Source of the DNA: Clostridium sp. SM-530-WT-3G
Lineage (GTDB): Bacteria; Bacillota; Clostridia; Clostridiales; Clostridiaceae
Assembly (NCBI RefSeq): GCF_012843905.1
Contig: NZ_JABAGC010000006.1
Location: forward strand, 47,048 to 111,047
Direction of reading: 5' to 3'
DNA: 64,000 nucleotides
Position numbers and translations under genes: made by a program. This document shows positions 26,922-34,363 of the stretch, piece by piece. The notes under the pieces were generated by a model. The model saw nothing but the letters and a program-made list of their open reading frames with translations. It was not told the DNA's origin and ran no database searches. Every line of letters begins with the position of its first letter. The stretch's first letter is position 1.

Positions 26922-27491
26922 ATGAATAAAAAGCAATTAATAGTTATATCTGTTCTAGTGTTTTCTATGCTTGTATTAGCCGTATCTCAGGGGTTTTTTG
27001 AAAGTAATTTTCATAGAATAAATACAACTGATAAAGTAGTAAATCAATTTAAGAAATATAAGCTTAATACAGATGAATGTTTTATATCTATTCCAGATGG
27101 ATGGATTGTAGACGAGGAAAAGTCAGAAGGACAATATATAAGTTATAAACTTAAATTTAAGAGTGCAAATGAAGATATTACAGGTATTATTCAAGTAATA
27201 AATACAAAAGAAGATGTAGACGTATTTGCAAATCGTGATGTTAGAAATCAGCTTCTTAAATTTTCAAATTTAAAGATATCTCCTATTAATAATAAAGATA
27301 AGAATGGAATATTAAGTGAATATACTACATCTATAAGGAATGGAAATAATTATGATAATAAATGTTACTATTTATCTCTTAACGATAATCAGATATTAAA
27401 GATGTTATTTAATATAAGAAATACTTGTTTAAATGATGATACTAATTTAGTCTTAGAAGACATTATTTCTAGTTTGAAAGATACTAATTAG
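26922..27491 (+). CDS. membrane-anchored extracytoplasmic protein, unknown function
   Basis: A 189-residue protein. Residues 5-25 are a hydrophobic anchor or signal (LIVISVLVFSMLVLAVSQGF) followed by a soluble domain with CFISIPDGWIVDEE, which recalls PsbP/lipoprotein-like folds only loosely. No lipobox cysteine follows the helix, so it is likely a single-pass protein facing outward. ATG follows AAAAGGGTATT. It starts 14 bp after the preceding unassigned gene, implying an operon and perhaps a shared function. Confidence 0.65.
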   Translation: MNKKQLIVISVLVFSMLVLAVSQGFFESNFHRINTTDKVVNQFKKYKLNTDECFISIPDGWIVDEEKSEGQYISYKLKFKSANEDITGIIQVINTKEDVDVFANRDVRNQLLKFSNLKISPINNKDKNGILSEYTTSIRNGNNYDNKCYYLSLNDNQILKMLFNIRNTCLNDDTNLVLEDIISSLKDTN

Positions 27492-27494
27492 TGT

Positions 27495-27523
27495 TTGCTA
27501 ATAGGTTGTATAAGTATTATAAT
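27495..27523 (+). promoter_or_regulatory. promoter of lgt
   Basis: TTGCTA (27495-27500), 17-bp spacer, TATAAT (27518-27523). The predicted start near 27530 falls at the first base of the leader hairpin. Confidence 0.6.
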
Positions 27524-27530
27524 TTAAGTG

Positions 27531-27580
27531 TTAAGGAGAAGTTTTTAGCTTCTCCTTAATATTTATTTTTAATTAAGGAG
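27531..27580 (+). promoter_or_regulatory. lgt leader with two mutually exclusive hairpins
   Basis: TTAAGGAGAAG (27531-27541) pairs with CTTCTCCTTAA (27549-27559), a strong hairpin that may also terminate the upstream operon. The second arm can instead pair CTCCTTAAT (27552-27560) with ATTAAGGAG (27572-27580), which contains the lgt Shine-Dalgarno. The two pairings exclude each other. Confidence 0.6.
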
Positions 27581-27587
27581 GGAGTTA

Positions 27588-28358
27588 ATGAGAATAACTT
27601 TATTTGAAGCATTTGGAGTAAGTATAAAGAGCTATGGTTTGATGATTGCTATTGGTATAATAGTTGCATCAATGCTGTTTATATATAAGGGTAAAAGAAA
27701 AAATTATGATGAAGACAGCCTATTAAATTTAATAATTTTTGCAGTTATAGGTGGAGTACTTGGTGGAAAATTATTATTTATAATAACTGAATTTAAGAAT
27801 ATTCTTTCTGAACCTAATATATTATTAAATTTTGGTTATGGATTCGTAGTTTATGGAGCTATAGCAGGGGGAGCACTAGCAATATACTTATACTGTAGAC
27901 ATAAAAAGTGGAATTTGCTAGAGATTTTTGATATAACGGTTCCTGGTCTTGCAATTGCACAAGGTTTTGGAAGAATAGGATGCTTTCTTGCAGGTTGCTG
28001 TTATGGCGCTCCAACTGAACTTCCTATAGGCGTAGTATTCCCAGAAAATTCTCTTGCACCATCTGGTATACATCTACATCCAACTCAAATTTATTCATCA
28101 ATATTTGATTTTGCTCTTGGTATATTTTTGCTTTTTTATAGCAAAAAAACAAGAAAAAATGGTAGAATATTAGGGATGTATTTAATTATATACAGTATAG
28201 GAAGATTTCTAGTAGAATTTTTAAGGAATGATCCAAGAGGGAATGTAGGATTATTTTCAACGTCTCAGTTTATTGCAATATTTACTTTAATTCTTGGAAT
28301 TATAGTATTTAATGCTGATAGGTTTTTTAAAGGAGCGAATGAAAACAGTGAAAAATAG
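27588..28358 (+). CDS. lgt: prolipoprotein diacylglyceryl transferase
   Basis: A 256-residue seven-helix membrane enzyme that attaches diacylglycerol from phosphatidylglycerol to the lipobox cysteine of prolipoproteins. The Lgt signature region GRIGCFLAGCCYGAPT is present (Arg and Gly residues of the active site), as are the N-terminal YGLMIAIG and HLHPTQIYSS. GGAGGGAG precedes the ATG. Its end overlaps the start of a lipoprotein gene by 20 bp, a fitting neighbour. Confidence 0.95.
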   Translation: MRITLFEAFGVSIKSYGLMIAIGIIVASMLFIYKGKRKNYDEDSLLNLIIFAVIGGVLGGKLLFIITEFKNILSEPNILLNFGYGFVVYGAIAGGALAIYLYCRHKKWNLLEIFDITVPGLAIAQGFGRIGCFLAGCCYGAPTELPIGVVFPENSLAPSGIHLHPTQIYSSIFDFALGIFLLFYSKKTRKNGRILGMYLIIYSIGRFLVEFLRNDPRGNVGLFSTSQFIAIFTLILGIIVFNADRFFKGANENSEK

Positions 28359-29178
28359 AAAGTTTATCTTTATAATCTTATCTGTACTAATCGCTGCAAC
28401 TATGCTATCTGGATGTACCTTCATTGACAATATGAAAGTAAAAATGAATCTTAGAAATGAAAAGTTTGATTATATGAAAGAAAATACCGTTGATAAGATT
28501 ATCATACAAAATGTTAGAGATAGTGGATTTAGATTTATAGTTAGTGATAGTCAAGCAATTAATGATATATATAAAAGCTTATCTAAAGGAAGAATAGAAA
28601 AAGAAAAGACAACACTTGATCCAGACTATACATTTGAAATATGGATGGGTGATGAAGTAAAAAAATATAGTTATGTAGTTGGGACTGATTCAAGAAATGT
28701 AGGAAATTTTTATGATGACGAATACTCTTTTTCAGTACCAAAAAATCTTGAAAATTCAATAATGCAAAATCTTTCGTTCATTAGGAAGCCTAGAGATTTT
28801 CAATATATATACTATCAATCAATATTAAAAGTTGCAGAAGCTAAAAAAAGTACTATTGGCGATTTAAAAGTAGGTATTGATATTTCAGGAGATACAGATT
28901 GCTTGAAATATGTTTTTTCTAATCAGTTAGAAGAGTTTAAGAAAAATCTGAGAAAGATTTTACCTAATTCTGATATTGTAGATAATAATTCAAAAGATTT
29001 TGATGTTATTATAACAGTGAATAATAGAGGATTTAATAGTAAAGTATTTAAAACTTTAATTTCAGTTGAAAATAAGATTGATAAGTCTTTAGAGAAATAC
29101 TATATATCAGCAGAATACAATTTAAAAACATGGGATATCAATGTTAGTGAGGTAAACCAAAAACCTCAGGATTGGTAA
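28339..29178 (+). CDS. lipoprotein of unknown function
   Basis: A 279-residue predicted lipoprotein. Positively charged N-terminus (MKTVKNRK), hydrophobic core and lipobox LSGC at about 22-25. The mature part shows no motif I recognise. ATG 28339 has AAAGGAG upstream inside lgt; the earlier frame start at 28312 is rejected. Overlap with lgt suggests translational coupling, so it may itself be an Lgt substrate made alongside the enzyme. Confidence 0.75.
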   Translation: MKTVKNRKFIFIILSVLIAATMLSGCTFIDNMKVKMNLRNEKFDYMKENTVDKIIIQNVRDSGFRFIVSDSQAINDIYKSLSKGRIEKEKTTLDPDYTFEIWMGDEVKKYSYVVGTDSRNVGNFYDDEYSFSVPKNLENSIMQNLSFIRKPRDFQYIYYQSILKVAEAKKSTIGDLKVGIDISGDTDCLKYVFSNQLEEFKKNLRKILPNSDIVDNNSKDFDVIITVNNRGFNSKVFKTLISVENKIDKSLEKYYISAEYNLKTWDINVSEVNQKPQDW

Positions 29179-29198
29179 TTATTAAGGAGGAAAAGAAA

Positions 29199-30047
29199 AT
29201 GGGAAGCTGTGAAAGTTGTCCAAGTAAGGATAAATGTCAAAGCCATAGCAAAGGTACAGGATGTGAAACTCAAATTCCTAAATTATCACCTAGATATGGA
29301 AATATAAAAAAAGTAATTGGAGTAATGAGTGGAAAAGGTGGAGTTGGTAAATCAACTGTAACTGGAATAATGGCTACTATGTTATCTAAGAAAGGATATA
29401 AAGTTGGTGTATTAGATGCAGATATAACAGGACCATCTATGCCAAGATTCTTTGGAATAAATAATAAGAGATCTCTTATAGAACCACTAGATAATGAAAT
29501 GGTAAGATTTAACCCAGTAGAAACAAAGGGTGGAATTAAGGTTATGTCAATGAATCTTGTAACACCTGTAGAAGAAGAACCACTTATATGGAGAGGTGCA
29601 GTTATCAATGGAGTATTAAAACAATTATATTCTGAAACTGCATGGGGAGAATTAGATTACTTATTAATAGATATGCCTCCAGGTACAGGAGATATAGCAT
29701 TAACTGTAATGCAGGAATTTCCTATTGATGAAATAGTTATAGTATCTACACCTCAAGATATGGTATCTATGATAGTTAAAAAAGTCGTAATAATGGCTGG
29801 AAAGATAGGTATAAATATAAAAGGTTTAGTAGAAAACATGGCATATATTAATTGTCCAGATTGTGATAAAAAGATTAGAGTATTTAGTAAAAAGTCTTCA
29901 GAAGAACATGCAGAATATTTAGGATTACCTTTAATAGGTGAACTTCCTATTAATGTGGATCTTACTGAAGCATTAGAAAATGGAGTTGCTGAAGATTATA
30001 TTAAGGAAAATCCATTATATTCATTAATTTTTGAAGGTTTATATTAA
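29199..30047 (+). CDS. mrp: Mrp/NBP35-family ATP-binding iron-sulfur carrier
   Basis: A 282-residue deviant-Walker P-loop NTPase (VMSGKGGVGKSTV) of the ApbC/Nbp35 class that carries Fe-S clusters to target proteins. The N-terminus has several cysteines (CESCPSKDKCQSHSKGTGC) as in Nbp35-like proteins, and a C-terminal CPDC pair binds the bridging cluster at the dimer interface. ATG 29199 has AAGGAGG upstream. It lies between the lipoprotein gene and a ferredoxin gene. Confidence 0.9.
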   Translation: MGSCESCPSKDKCQSHSKGTGCETQIPKLSPRYGNIKKVIGVMSGKGGVGKSTVTGIMATMLSKKGYKVGVLDADITGPSMPRFFGINNKRSLIEPLDNEMVRFNPVETKGGIKVMSMNLVTPVEEEPLIWRGAVINGVLKQLYSETAWGELDYLLIDMPPGTGDIALTVMQEFPIDEIVIVSTPQDMVSMIVKKVVIMAGKIGINIKGLVENMAYINCPDCDKKIRVFSKKSSEEHAEYLGLPLIGELPINVDLTEALENGVAEDYIKENPLYSLIFEGLY

Positions 30048-30067
30048 GAATTAATATATTTACATGG

Positions 30068-30107
30068 AAAACAGTACTATGAAGTATTATTACATAGTAC
30101 TGTTTTT
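30068..30107 (+). terminator. intrinsic terminator after mrp
   Basis: Fourteen-bp stem AAAACAGTACTATG / CATAGTACTGTTTT followed by T. Confidence 0.85.
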
Positions 30108-30197
30108 AATTTATTATAAAAAATAAATATATAATACATAAGATTGAATATCTTGGGAAATATTAATAATGTAAATTTTATTGAAAGGATGAAAAGA

Positions 30198-30389
30198 ATG
30201 AAAGGACATGTAGATAAGGATACATGTATTGCATGTGGATTATGTCCATCAATAAGTCCAGAATGTTTTGATATTGAGGATGATGGAAAAGCAGGATGTA
30301 TAGTAGATGAAATACCTGCAGGATGCGAGGATGATGCGCAAGAAGCAGCTGATAGTTGTCCAGTTAATGCAATATCTATAGAAGAATAA
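30198..30389 (+). CDS. small [4Fe-4S] ferredoxin
   Basis: A 63-residue ferredoxin with one cluster site: CIACGLC in the N-terminal part and DSCPVNA near the C-terminus (C-x2-C-x2-C...CP). It is very acidic, as usual for an electron carrier. ATG 30198 is chosen because GAAAGGA lies nine bases upstream and MKGHVDKDTC is a typical N-terminus; the frame extends back to 30144 without a good SD. Electron partner unknown. Confidence 0.85.
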   Translation: MKGHVDKDTCIACGLCPSISPECFDIEDDGKAGCIVDEIPAGCEDDAQEAADSCPVNAISIEE

Positions 30390-30393
30390 AATA

Positions 30394-30434
30394 AAAAATA
30401 CAATTTAAGAATAATTCTTAAATTGTATTTTTTA
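30394..30434. terminator. bidirectional terminator
   Basis: Long A/T-rich inverted repeat around ACAATTTAAGAAT / ATTCTTAAATTGT with A and T flanks, between the ferredoxin gene and the convergent thiT. Confidence 0.8.
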
Positions 30435-30446
30435 TTTTATTTAAAA

Positions 30447-31136
30447 TTAGTATTGAATATTAGCAATATTGTTAGATGATGCAGTCACTATTCTTTCAAC
30501 AGGAATAAATGTAATTATAATTAAACATATTAGTCCTTCTATTCCAATCATAGGAGCATTTACTGCTAGGGAATAAATTGTAGGAGACATTCCTTCAGGT
30601 GCGGATGATGCAAAGAATGCTATCCCTGAAATAAAATGACATACAAATCTTAAAAACACAGCTAGTACTATTCCTAGATATCTTTGATATTTATTGCTTC
30701 TAAAGAAACCTGCAATACCTAAGCACATAAATGGTAAGGGATAATCAAAAAGGACTTGTACAGGATGCAAAATGTAAGGGTCCATAAAAAGTGTTATTAT
30801 TCCGTAAAGAAATCCTGTAAGACATCCTACTTGAGGTCCATATAAAAATGCTATAAATAATATTGGAATCATACTTCCAAGTGTTATACTTCCTCCTTGA
30901 GGAAAATGATATATTCTGAGCATTTTTAAAATAGTAGCTAAAGCTAAAGCAATTCCAATTCTTGCGATTAATTGTGGAGTAAATTTTATTTTTCTTGCTT
31001 TAACTAATACGATTAGTAGTATTACACATCCAATTAGTGTAGCTATTGATAGTGGGCTTTCTGCTATACTTTGAAAGTTTTCAGGTAAGTTAAGCAATTT
31101 TGAAAACTGCTTAGCCCAATCAGTAAAAATTTGCAT
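30447..31136 (-). CDS. thiT: thiamine ECF transporter substrate-binding subunit ThiT
   Basis: A 229-residue membrane S component that binds thiamine and works with the shared EcfA/A'/T module (not in this window). Six hydrophobic segments; ThiT signatures GGSITLGSMIPILFIAFLYG and DPYILHPVQVLFDYPL are clear. ATG 31136 has AAGGAGG upstream on the minus strand. The TPP riboswitch at 31256-31342 confirms the thiamine assignment. Confidence 0.93.
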   Translation of the reverse strand: MQIFTDWAKQFSKLLNLPENFQSIAESPLSIATLIGCVILLIVLVKARKIKFTPQLIARIGIALALATILKMLRIYHFPQGGSITLGSMIPILFIAFLYGPQVGCLTGFLYGIITLFMDPYILHPVQVLFDYPLPFMCLGIAGFFRSNKYQRYLGIVLAVFLRFVCHFISGIAFFASSAPEGMSPTIYSLAVNAPMIGIEGLICLIIITFIPVERIVTASSNNIANIQY

Positions 31137-31141
31137 AAAAA

Positions 31142-31218
31142 AACCTCCTTTAATAAACTTGTACAAAGGGTAGCAAGACAAAGTATAAGTGATTTTTATA
31201 CTTTGATTTTAGGAGATT
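31142..31218 (-). promoter_or_regulatory. thiT expression platform with anti-SD sequence
   Basis: Between aptamer and start codon, the minus strand carries AATCTCCT (31211-31218), complementary over eight bases (one G-T) to the SD region AGGAGGTT (31142-31149). A 9-bp hairpin CAAAGTATA / TATACTTTG (31179-31205) lies between them. No hairpin-plus-T-run was seen, so control at translation initiation is more likely than attenuation. Confidence 0.5.
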
Positions 31219-31255
31219 ACAAACCAATATTAAATAAATATTATTTTTTATATTA

Positions 31256-31342
31256 GATTGCATTCCCTACGCTAGAATTAACTAGATCAGGTTCTATGGG
31301 TTTATGATAAAATCAAATCTCAGCCATATGGCTCCCCTTGCA
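31256..31342 (-). promoter_or_regulatory. TPP riboswitch (THI element)
   Basis: On the minus strand the conserved parts read GGGGAGCC, GGCTGAGAT, ACCTGATCTAGTTAATTCTA and GCGTAGGGAA, all diagnostic of the thiamine-pyrophosphate aptamer. It precedes thiT by about 120 bases; TPP should repress it. Confidence 0.95.
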
Positions 31343-31353
31343 TGTTATGTATT

Positions 31354-31382
31354 ATTTTAAACTTAATATTATATGTAGTCAA
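31354..31382 (-). promoter_or_regulatory. promoter of the TPP riboswitch/thiT transcript
   Basis: On the minus strand TTGACT (31382-31377), 17-bp spacer, TAAAAT (31359-31354), a few bases before the aptamer. The -35 lies within the last codons of the small ORF upstream. Confidence 0.6.
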
Positions 31383-31575
31383 TAAAGCTATAATTGCTTA
31401 AATTATCGTTTCTTTTATGATGAGTTATATAATTTAATTTATTCTGCTCTAAATCCATATGATTGCTTGTTATAGAATTATTTGGTATATGCTGAGAAGA
31501 AGTTATAGATAAACATCCATTATTATCAATAACAACTGCCTCTTTATATGTTGAATCTAAAATATAGTTTTTCAA
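31369..31575 (-). CDS. small protein of unknown function
   Basis: A 68-residue ORF starting at TTG 31575 (MKNYILDSTYKEAVVIDNNG), with GGGA eight to ten bases upstream; GTG at 31584 is an alternative but too close to that SD. No membrane helix and no known motif; the second half is Asn/His-rich. Its end carries the thiT promoter. Possibly real, but codon content alone cannot prove it. Confidence 0.45.
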   Translation of the reverse strand: MKNYILDSTYKEAVVIDNNGCLSITSSQHIPNNSITSNHMDLEQNKLNYITHHKRNDNLSNYSFIDYI

Positions 31576-31839
31576 TGTAATCACTTCCCAATATATATAA
31601 AATTATATATATTATTTTTTACAATAAAACTTTATATATTCATGATTAATATAACGATAAATAATAAAAAGATGTTATTTCTATAAAAAGGATTGTAAAG
31701 TTAGTCATATACATAATTTGAGAAATGTTTCAAATAGTCAAATATAAAATTCATATAAAAAATAGAATAATATGAAGATAAACATATGTAGCTTATAATA
31801 ATTAAAATATATTACTAAAAAAACTATTAATTAATAGCA

Positions 31840-31868
31840 TTGCTAAGGAATATTTTATAAAGTATAAT
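31840..31868 (+). promoter_or_regulatory. promoter of nrdD
   Basis: TTGCTA (31840-31845), 17-bp spacer, TATAAT (31863-31868); start near 31875. The rest of the 31576-31839 spacer is AT-rich, with no ORF or structure I recognise. Confidence 0.55.
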
Positions 31869-31885
31869 AGTACAGTATTAAATGT

Positions 31886-31901
31886 ATACTATATATTGTG
31901 C
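31886..31901 (+). promoter_or_regulatory. NrdR box
   Basis: ATACTATATATTGTGC matches the NrdR consensus (acaCwAtATaTwGtgt) at about 14 of 16 positions. It lies just downstream of the predicted nrdD start site, where NrdR binding would block transcription. Boxes are usually paired; no good second copy was seen one or three turns away. Confidence 0.6.
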
Positions 31902-31917
31902 CATGGAGGAAATAAGA

Positions 31918-34026
31918 ATGCTATATGTTGTAAAAAGGGATGGACGAGAAGTTGAATTCAATGCCGATAAAATATCACAAGCAATTAAAGGGGCTGCAAG
32001 TGAAATAGGTGTGAATTTAAAAGAAAGTGAAATCTTAGATGCAGTAAAAAATATTACTGATAATATCGAATCAGAATATAAAAATAATGTAACTGTAGAA
32101 GAAATACAAAATTTTGTAGAAGAAGCTTTACAAAATGGAGGATATAAAGATATATCGGTAGCTTATTCAACTTATAGAAAAGAAAGAACAAAAATTAGAG
32201 AAATAAAATCTGATTTGATGAAGGCTATTCGTCAGATTGGAGTTGAAACAGATAGAGATAATGCAAATGTAGGAAATAATTTCAGTTCAAAACTTTTAAG
32301 AATAGCTTCTGAATCGAATAAATGGAATAATTTAGCTATTATGCCTAAGAAACTAGCGAGAGCTCATGAAACTGGAGATTTATATTATCATGACTTAGAT
32401 AGTTATAACTTAACAACAAATTGTCTTCATATTCCAACTAGAGAAATGCTTGAAAATGGTTTTAATACAGGCTATGGGACAATAAATGCGCCAAAGAGAA
32501 TAGAAACAGCAGCAGAATTATCTTGTATATTATTACAGTCAACACAAAATGATATGTTTGGTGGCCAATCACATCCAGACTTTGATAATGATATGGCAGT
32601 ATTTATTGAACCAACAAGACAAGAAATTAGAAAAGAACTTGAAGAATTAGAAGTACCTAATAATAAAATAGAAGAATTAGTTGAAGAGAAATTAAAGAAA
32701 AGAGTACATCAAGCAATGCAGGGTGTTGTATATAACTTAAATACTATGCATTCAAGAGCAGGATCACAAGTACCATTCAGTTCTATAAATTTAGGATTAC
32801 CAACAACTAAAGATGCAGCTTTAGTATGTGAAATTTTTCTTTTAGAATATGAAAAAGGATTAGGTAAAGGAGAACAACCAATATTCCCTAATATAATATT
32901 TAGAGTTAAATCAGGTGTTAATAGAGAAGAAAATGATCCATATCATTACCTTTTTAAAGTAGCCTGCAGAGTAGCTTCAAAGAGAATGAATCCTACATTT
33001 ATGAATATAGATGCAGATTTCAATAAAGAATATTATGATCAAGGTTATATTCCTGCAACTATGGGATGTAGAACTTATCTTATGAAGAATGTAAATGGTG
33101 AGCCAGGATGTAAGGGAAGAGGAAATATTGCACCTACAACATTAAACTTGCCAAGAATAGGTCTTCAAGCTAAGGGTGATATTGATAAATTCTTTGAAAT
33201 ATTAGATTCTAGATTAAACTTAGCTAAGGAATCTTTACTTCATAGATATGAAGTATTAAAACACTTAAAGGTAAAAGATTTACCTTTTGTTGCAGGACAA
33301 GGACTTATGAAAGGTTCTGAAGATTTAGGACCAGATGATTCAATTGAACCAATTTTAAAACAAGGTACATGGGGAATTGGATTTATAGGACTTGCTGAAA
33401 CATTAGTGGCTTTAGTTGGAAAACATCATGGTGAAGATGAAAGAGCTAGATTACTTGGTGTTGAAATAATCGAACATATAAGACAATATTGTGATAGATT
33501 AACTGAAGAATACAAATTAAACTGGAGCTGTTATGCAACACCAGCAGAAGGCCTTTCAGGAAAATTTATAAAGCAGGATCAAAATATATTTGGAATAGTT
33601 AAAGGTGTAACTGATAAAGAGTACTATACAAATAGCTTCCATGTTCCAGTAGGATATGCTATATCTATTAAGGAAAAAATAGATATAGAAGCTCCATACC
33701 ATAAACTTTGTAATGGAGGCCACATAAGTTATATAGAAGTTGATGATTCTCCATCAGAAGAAGCTGTAAAGGATATAGTTAATTACGCATATAAGTATAC
33801 TAATATAAGCTACATTGGAATTAACTTCCATATAAGATATTGTAAAGAATGTGGAACATACTTACACGAAAGTCAAAATACATGTCCTAAGTGTGGAAGC
33901 AACGACATTCAAGGAATTTCAAGAGTAACTGGATACTTAAGCTTAGATGAGAGATTTGGTCCTGGAAAATATCATGAAAGAGAAGATAGAATATCTCACA
34001 CTAATAAACATGTGCATAATTATTAA
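31918..34026 (+). CDS. nrdD: anaerobic ribonucleoside-triphosphate reductase
   Basis: A 702-residue class III ribonucleotide reductase making dNTPs without oxygen. Residues 1-90 are the ATP-cone allosteric domain (YVVKRDGREVEFNADKIS). The glycyl radical site is G672 in RVTGYL, preceded by the zinc site CKECG...CPKCG. ATG 31918 with GGAGGAAA upstream replaces the earlier ATG at 31882. Its activase nrdG is not adjacent but about 3.7 kb downstream, beyond the nifV-like/aconitase pair. Likely under NrdR control. Confidence 0.95.
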   Translation: MLYVVKRDGREVEFNADKISQAIKGAASEIGVNLKESEILDAVKNITDNIESEYKNNVTVEEIQNFVEEALQNGGYKDISVAYSTYRKERTKIREIKSDLMKAIRQIGVETDRDNANVGNNFSSKLLRIASESNKWNNLAIMPKKLARAHETGDLYYHDLDSYNLTTNCLHIPTREMLENGFNTGYGTINAPKRIETAAELSCILLQSTQNDMFGGQSHPDFDNDMAVFIEPTRQEIRKELEELEVPNNKIEELVEEKLKKRVHQAMQGVVYNLNTMHSRAGSQVPFSSINLGLPTTKDAALVCEIFLLEYEKGLGKGEQPIFPNIIFRVKSGVNREENDPYHYLFKVACRVASKRMNPTFMNIDADFNKEYYDQGYIPATMGCRTYLMKNVNGEPGCKGRGNIAPTTLNLPRIGLQAKGDIDKFFEILDSRLNLAKESLLHRYEVLKHLKVKDLPFVAGQGLMKGSEDLGPDDSIEPILKQGTWGIGFIGLAETLVALVGKHHGEDERARLLGVEIIEHIRQYCDRLTEEYKLNWSCYATPAEGLSGKFIKQDQNIFGIVKGVTDKEYYTNSFHVPVGYAISIKEKIDIEAPYHKLCNGGHISYIEVDDSPSEEAVKDIVNYAYKYTNISYIGINFHIRYCKECGTYLHESQNTCPKCGSNDIQGISRVTGYLSLDERFGPGKYHEREDRISHTNKHVHNY

Positions 34027-34041
34027 TATATATGTGTAAAA

Positions 34042-34078
34042 TAAAAGGTAACGCAAATTTTGTTGCCTTTTATTTTTT
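34042..34078 (+). terminator. intrinsic terminator after nrdD
   Basis: AAAAGGTAAC / GTTGCCTTTT stem followed by a T-rich tract. Confidence 0.8.
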
Positions 34079-34142
34079 ATGTTTTTTTTATAAGTGATAA
34101 TGAAATAATTATATTTAAAGCTAATAATTCAGCAAAATAAAA

Positions 34143-34245
34143 TATTGCAATAAATTTATTAAAACTTGCAATAATAGAGCTAAATATTTAGTAAAATAGC
34201 TTGTTTTATATAAAAGTTGAATGAATGTAGAAGATTTATTGCAAG
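34143..34245 (+). promoter_or_regulatory. repeated TTGCAATAA motifs upstream of the nifV-like gene
   Basis: Within the 337-bp gap after nrdD there are a palindrome TATTGCAATA (34143-34152), CTTGCAATAA (34165-34174) and its exact reverse complement TTATTGCAAG (34236-34245). The first two are 22 bp apart centre to centre. They may be operator sites for an unknown regulator. The rest of the gap is AT-rich with no ORF. Confidence 0.35.
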
Positions 34246-34363
34246 GAAAAAATTATAATACTTGTATATAATTGTTATAATGTGTTATTATAGAATTATA
34301 TTGTAAAAATATTTACATTATAGATTAGAGCAATAAGTAAAATAATGAAATGGGGGAATTACA

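Noticed and set aside
30077..30403. 108-codon minus-strand ORF over the ferredoxin
   Set aside because: Shadow of the ferredoxin gene, whose cluster cysteines are in the plus frame.
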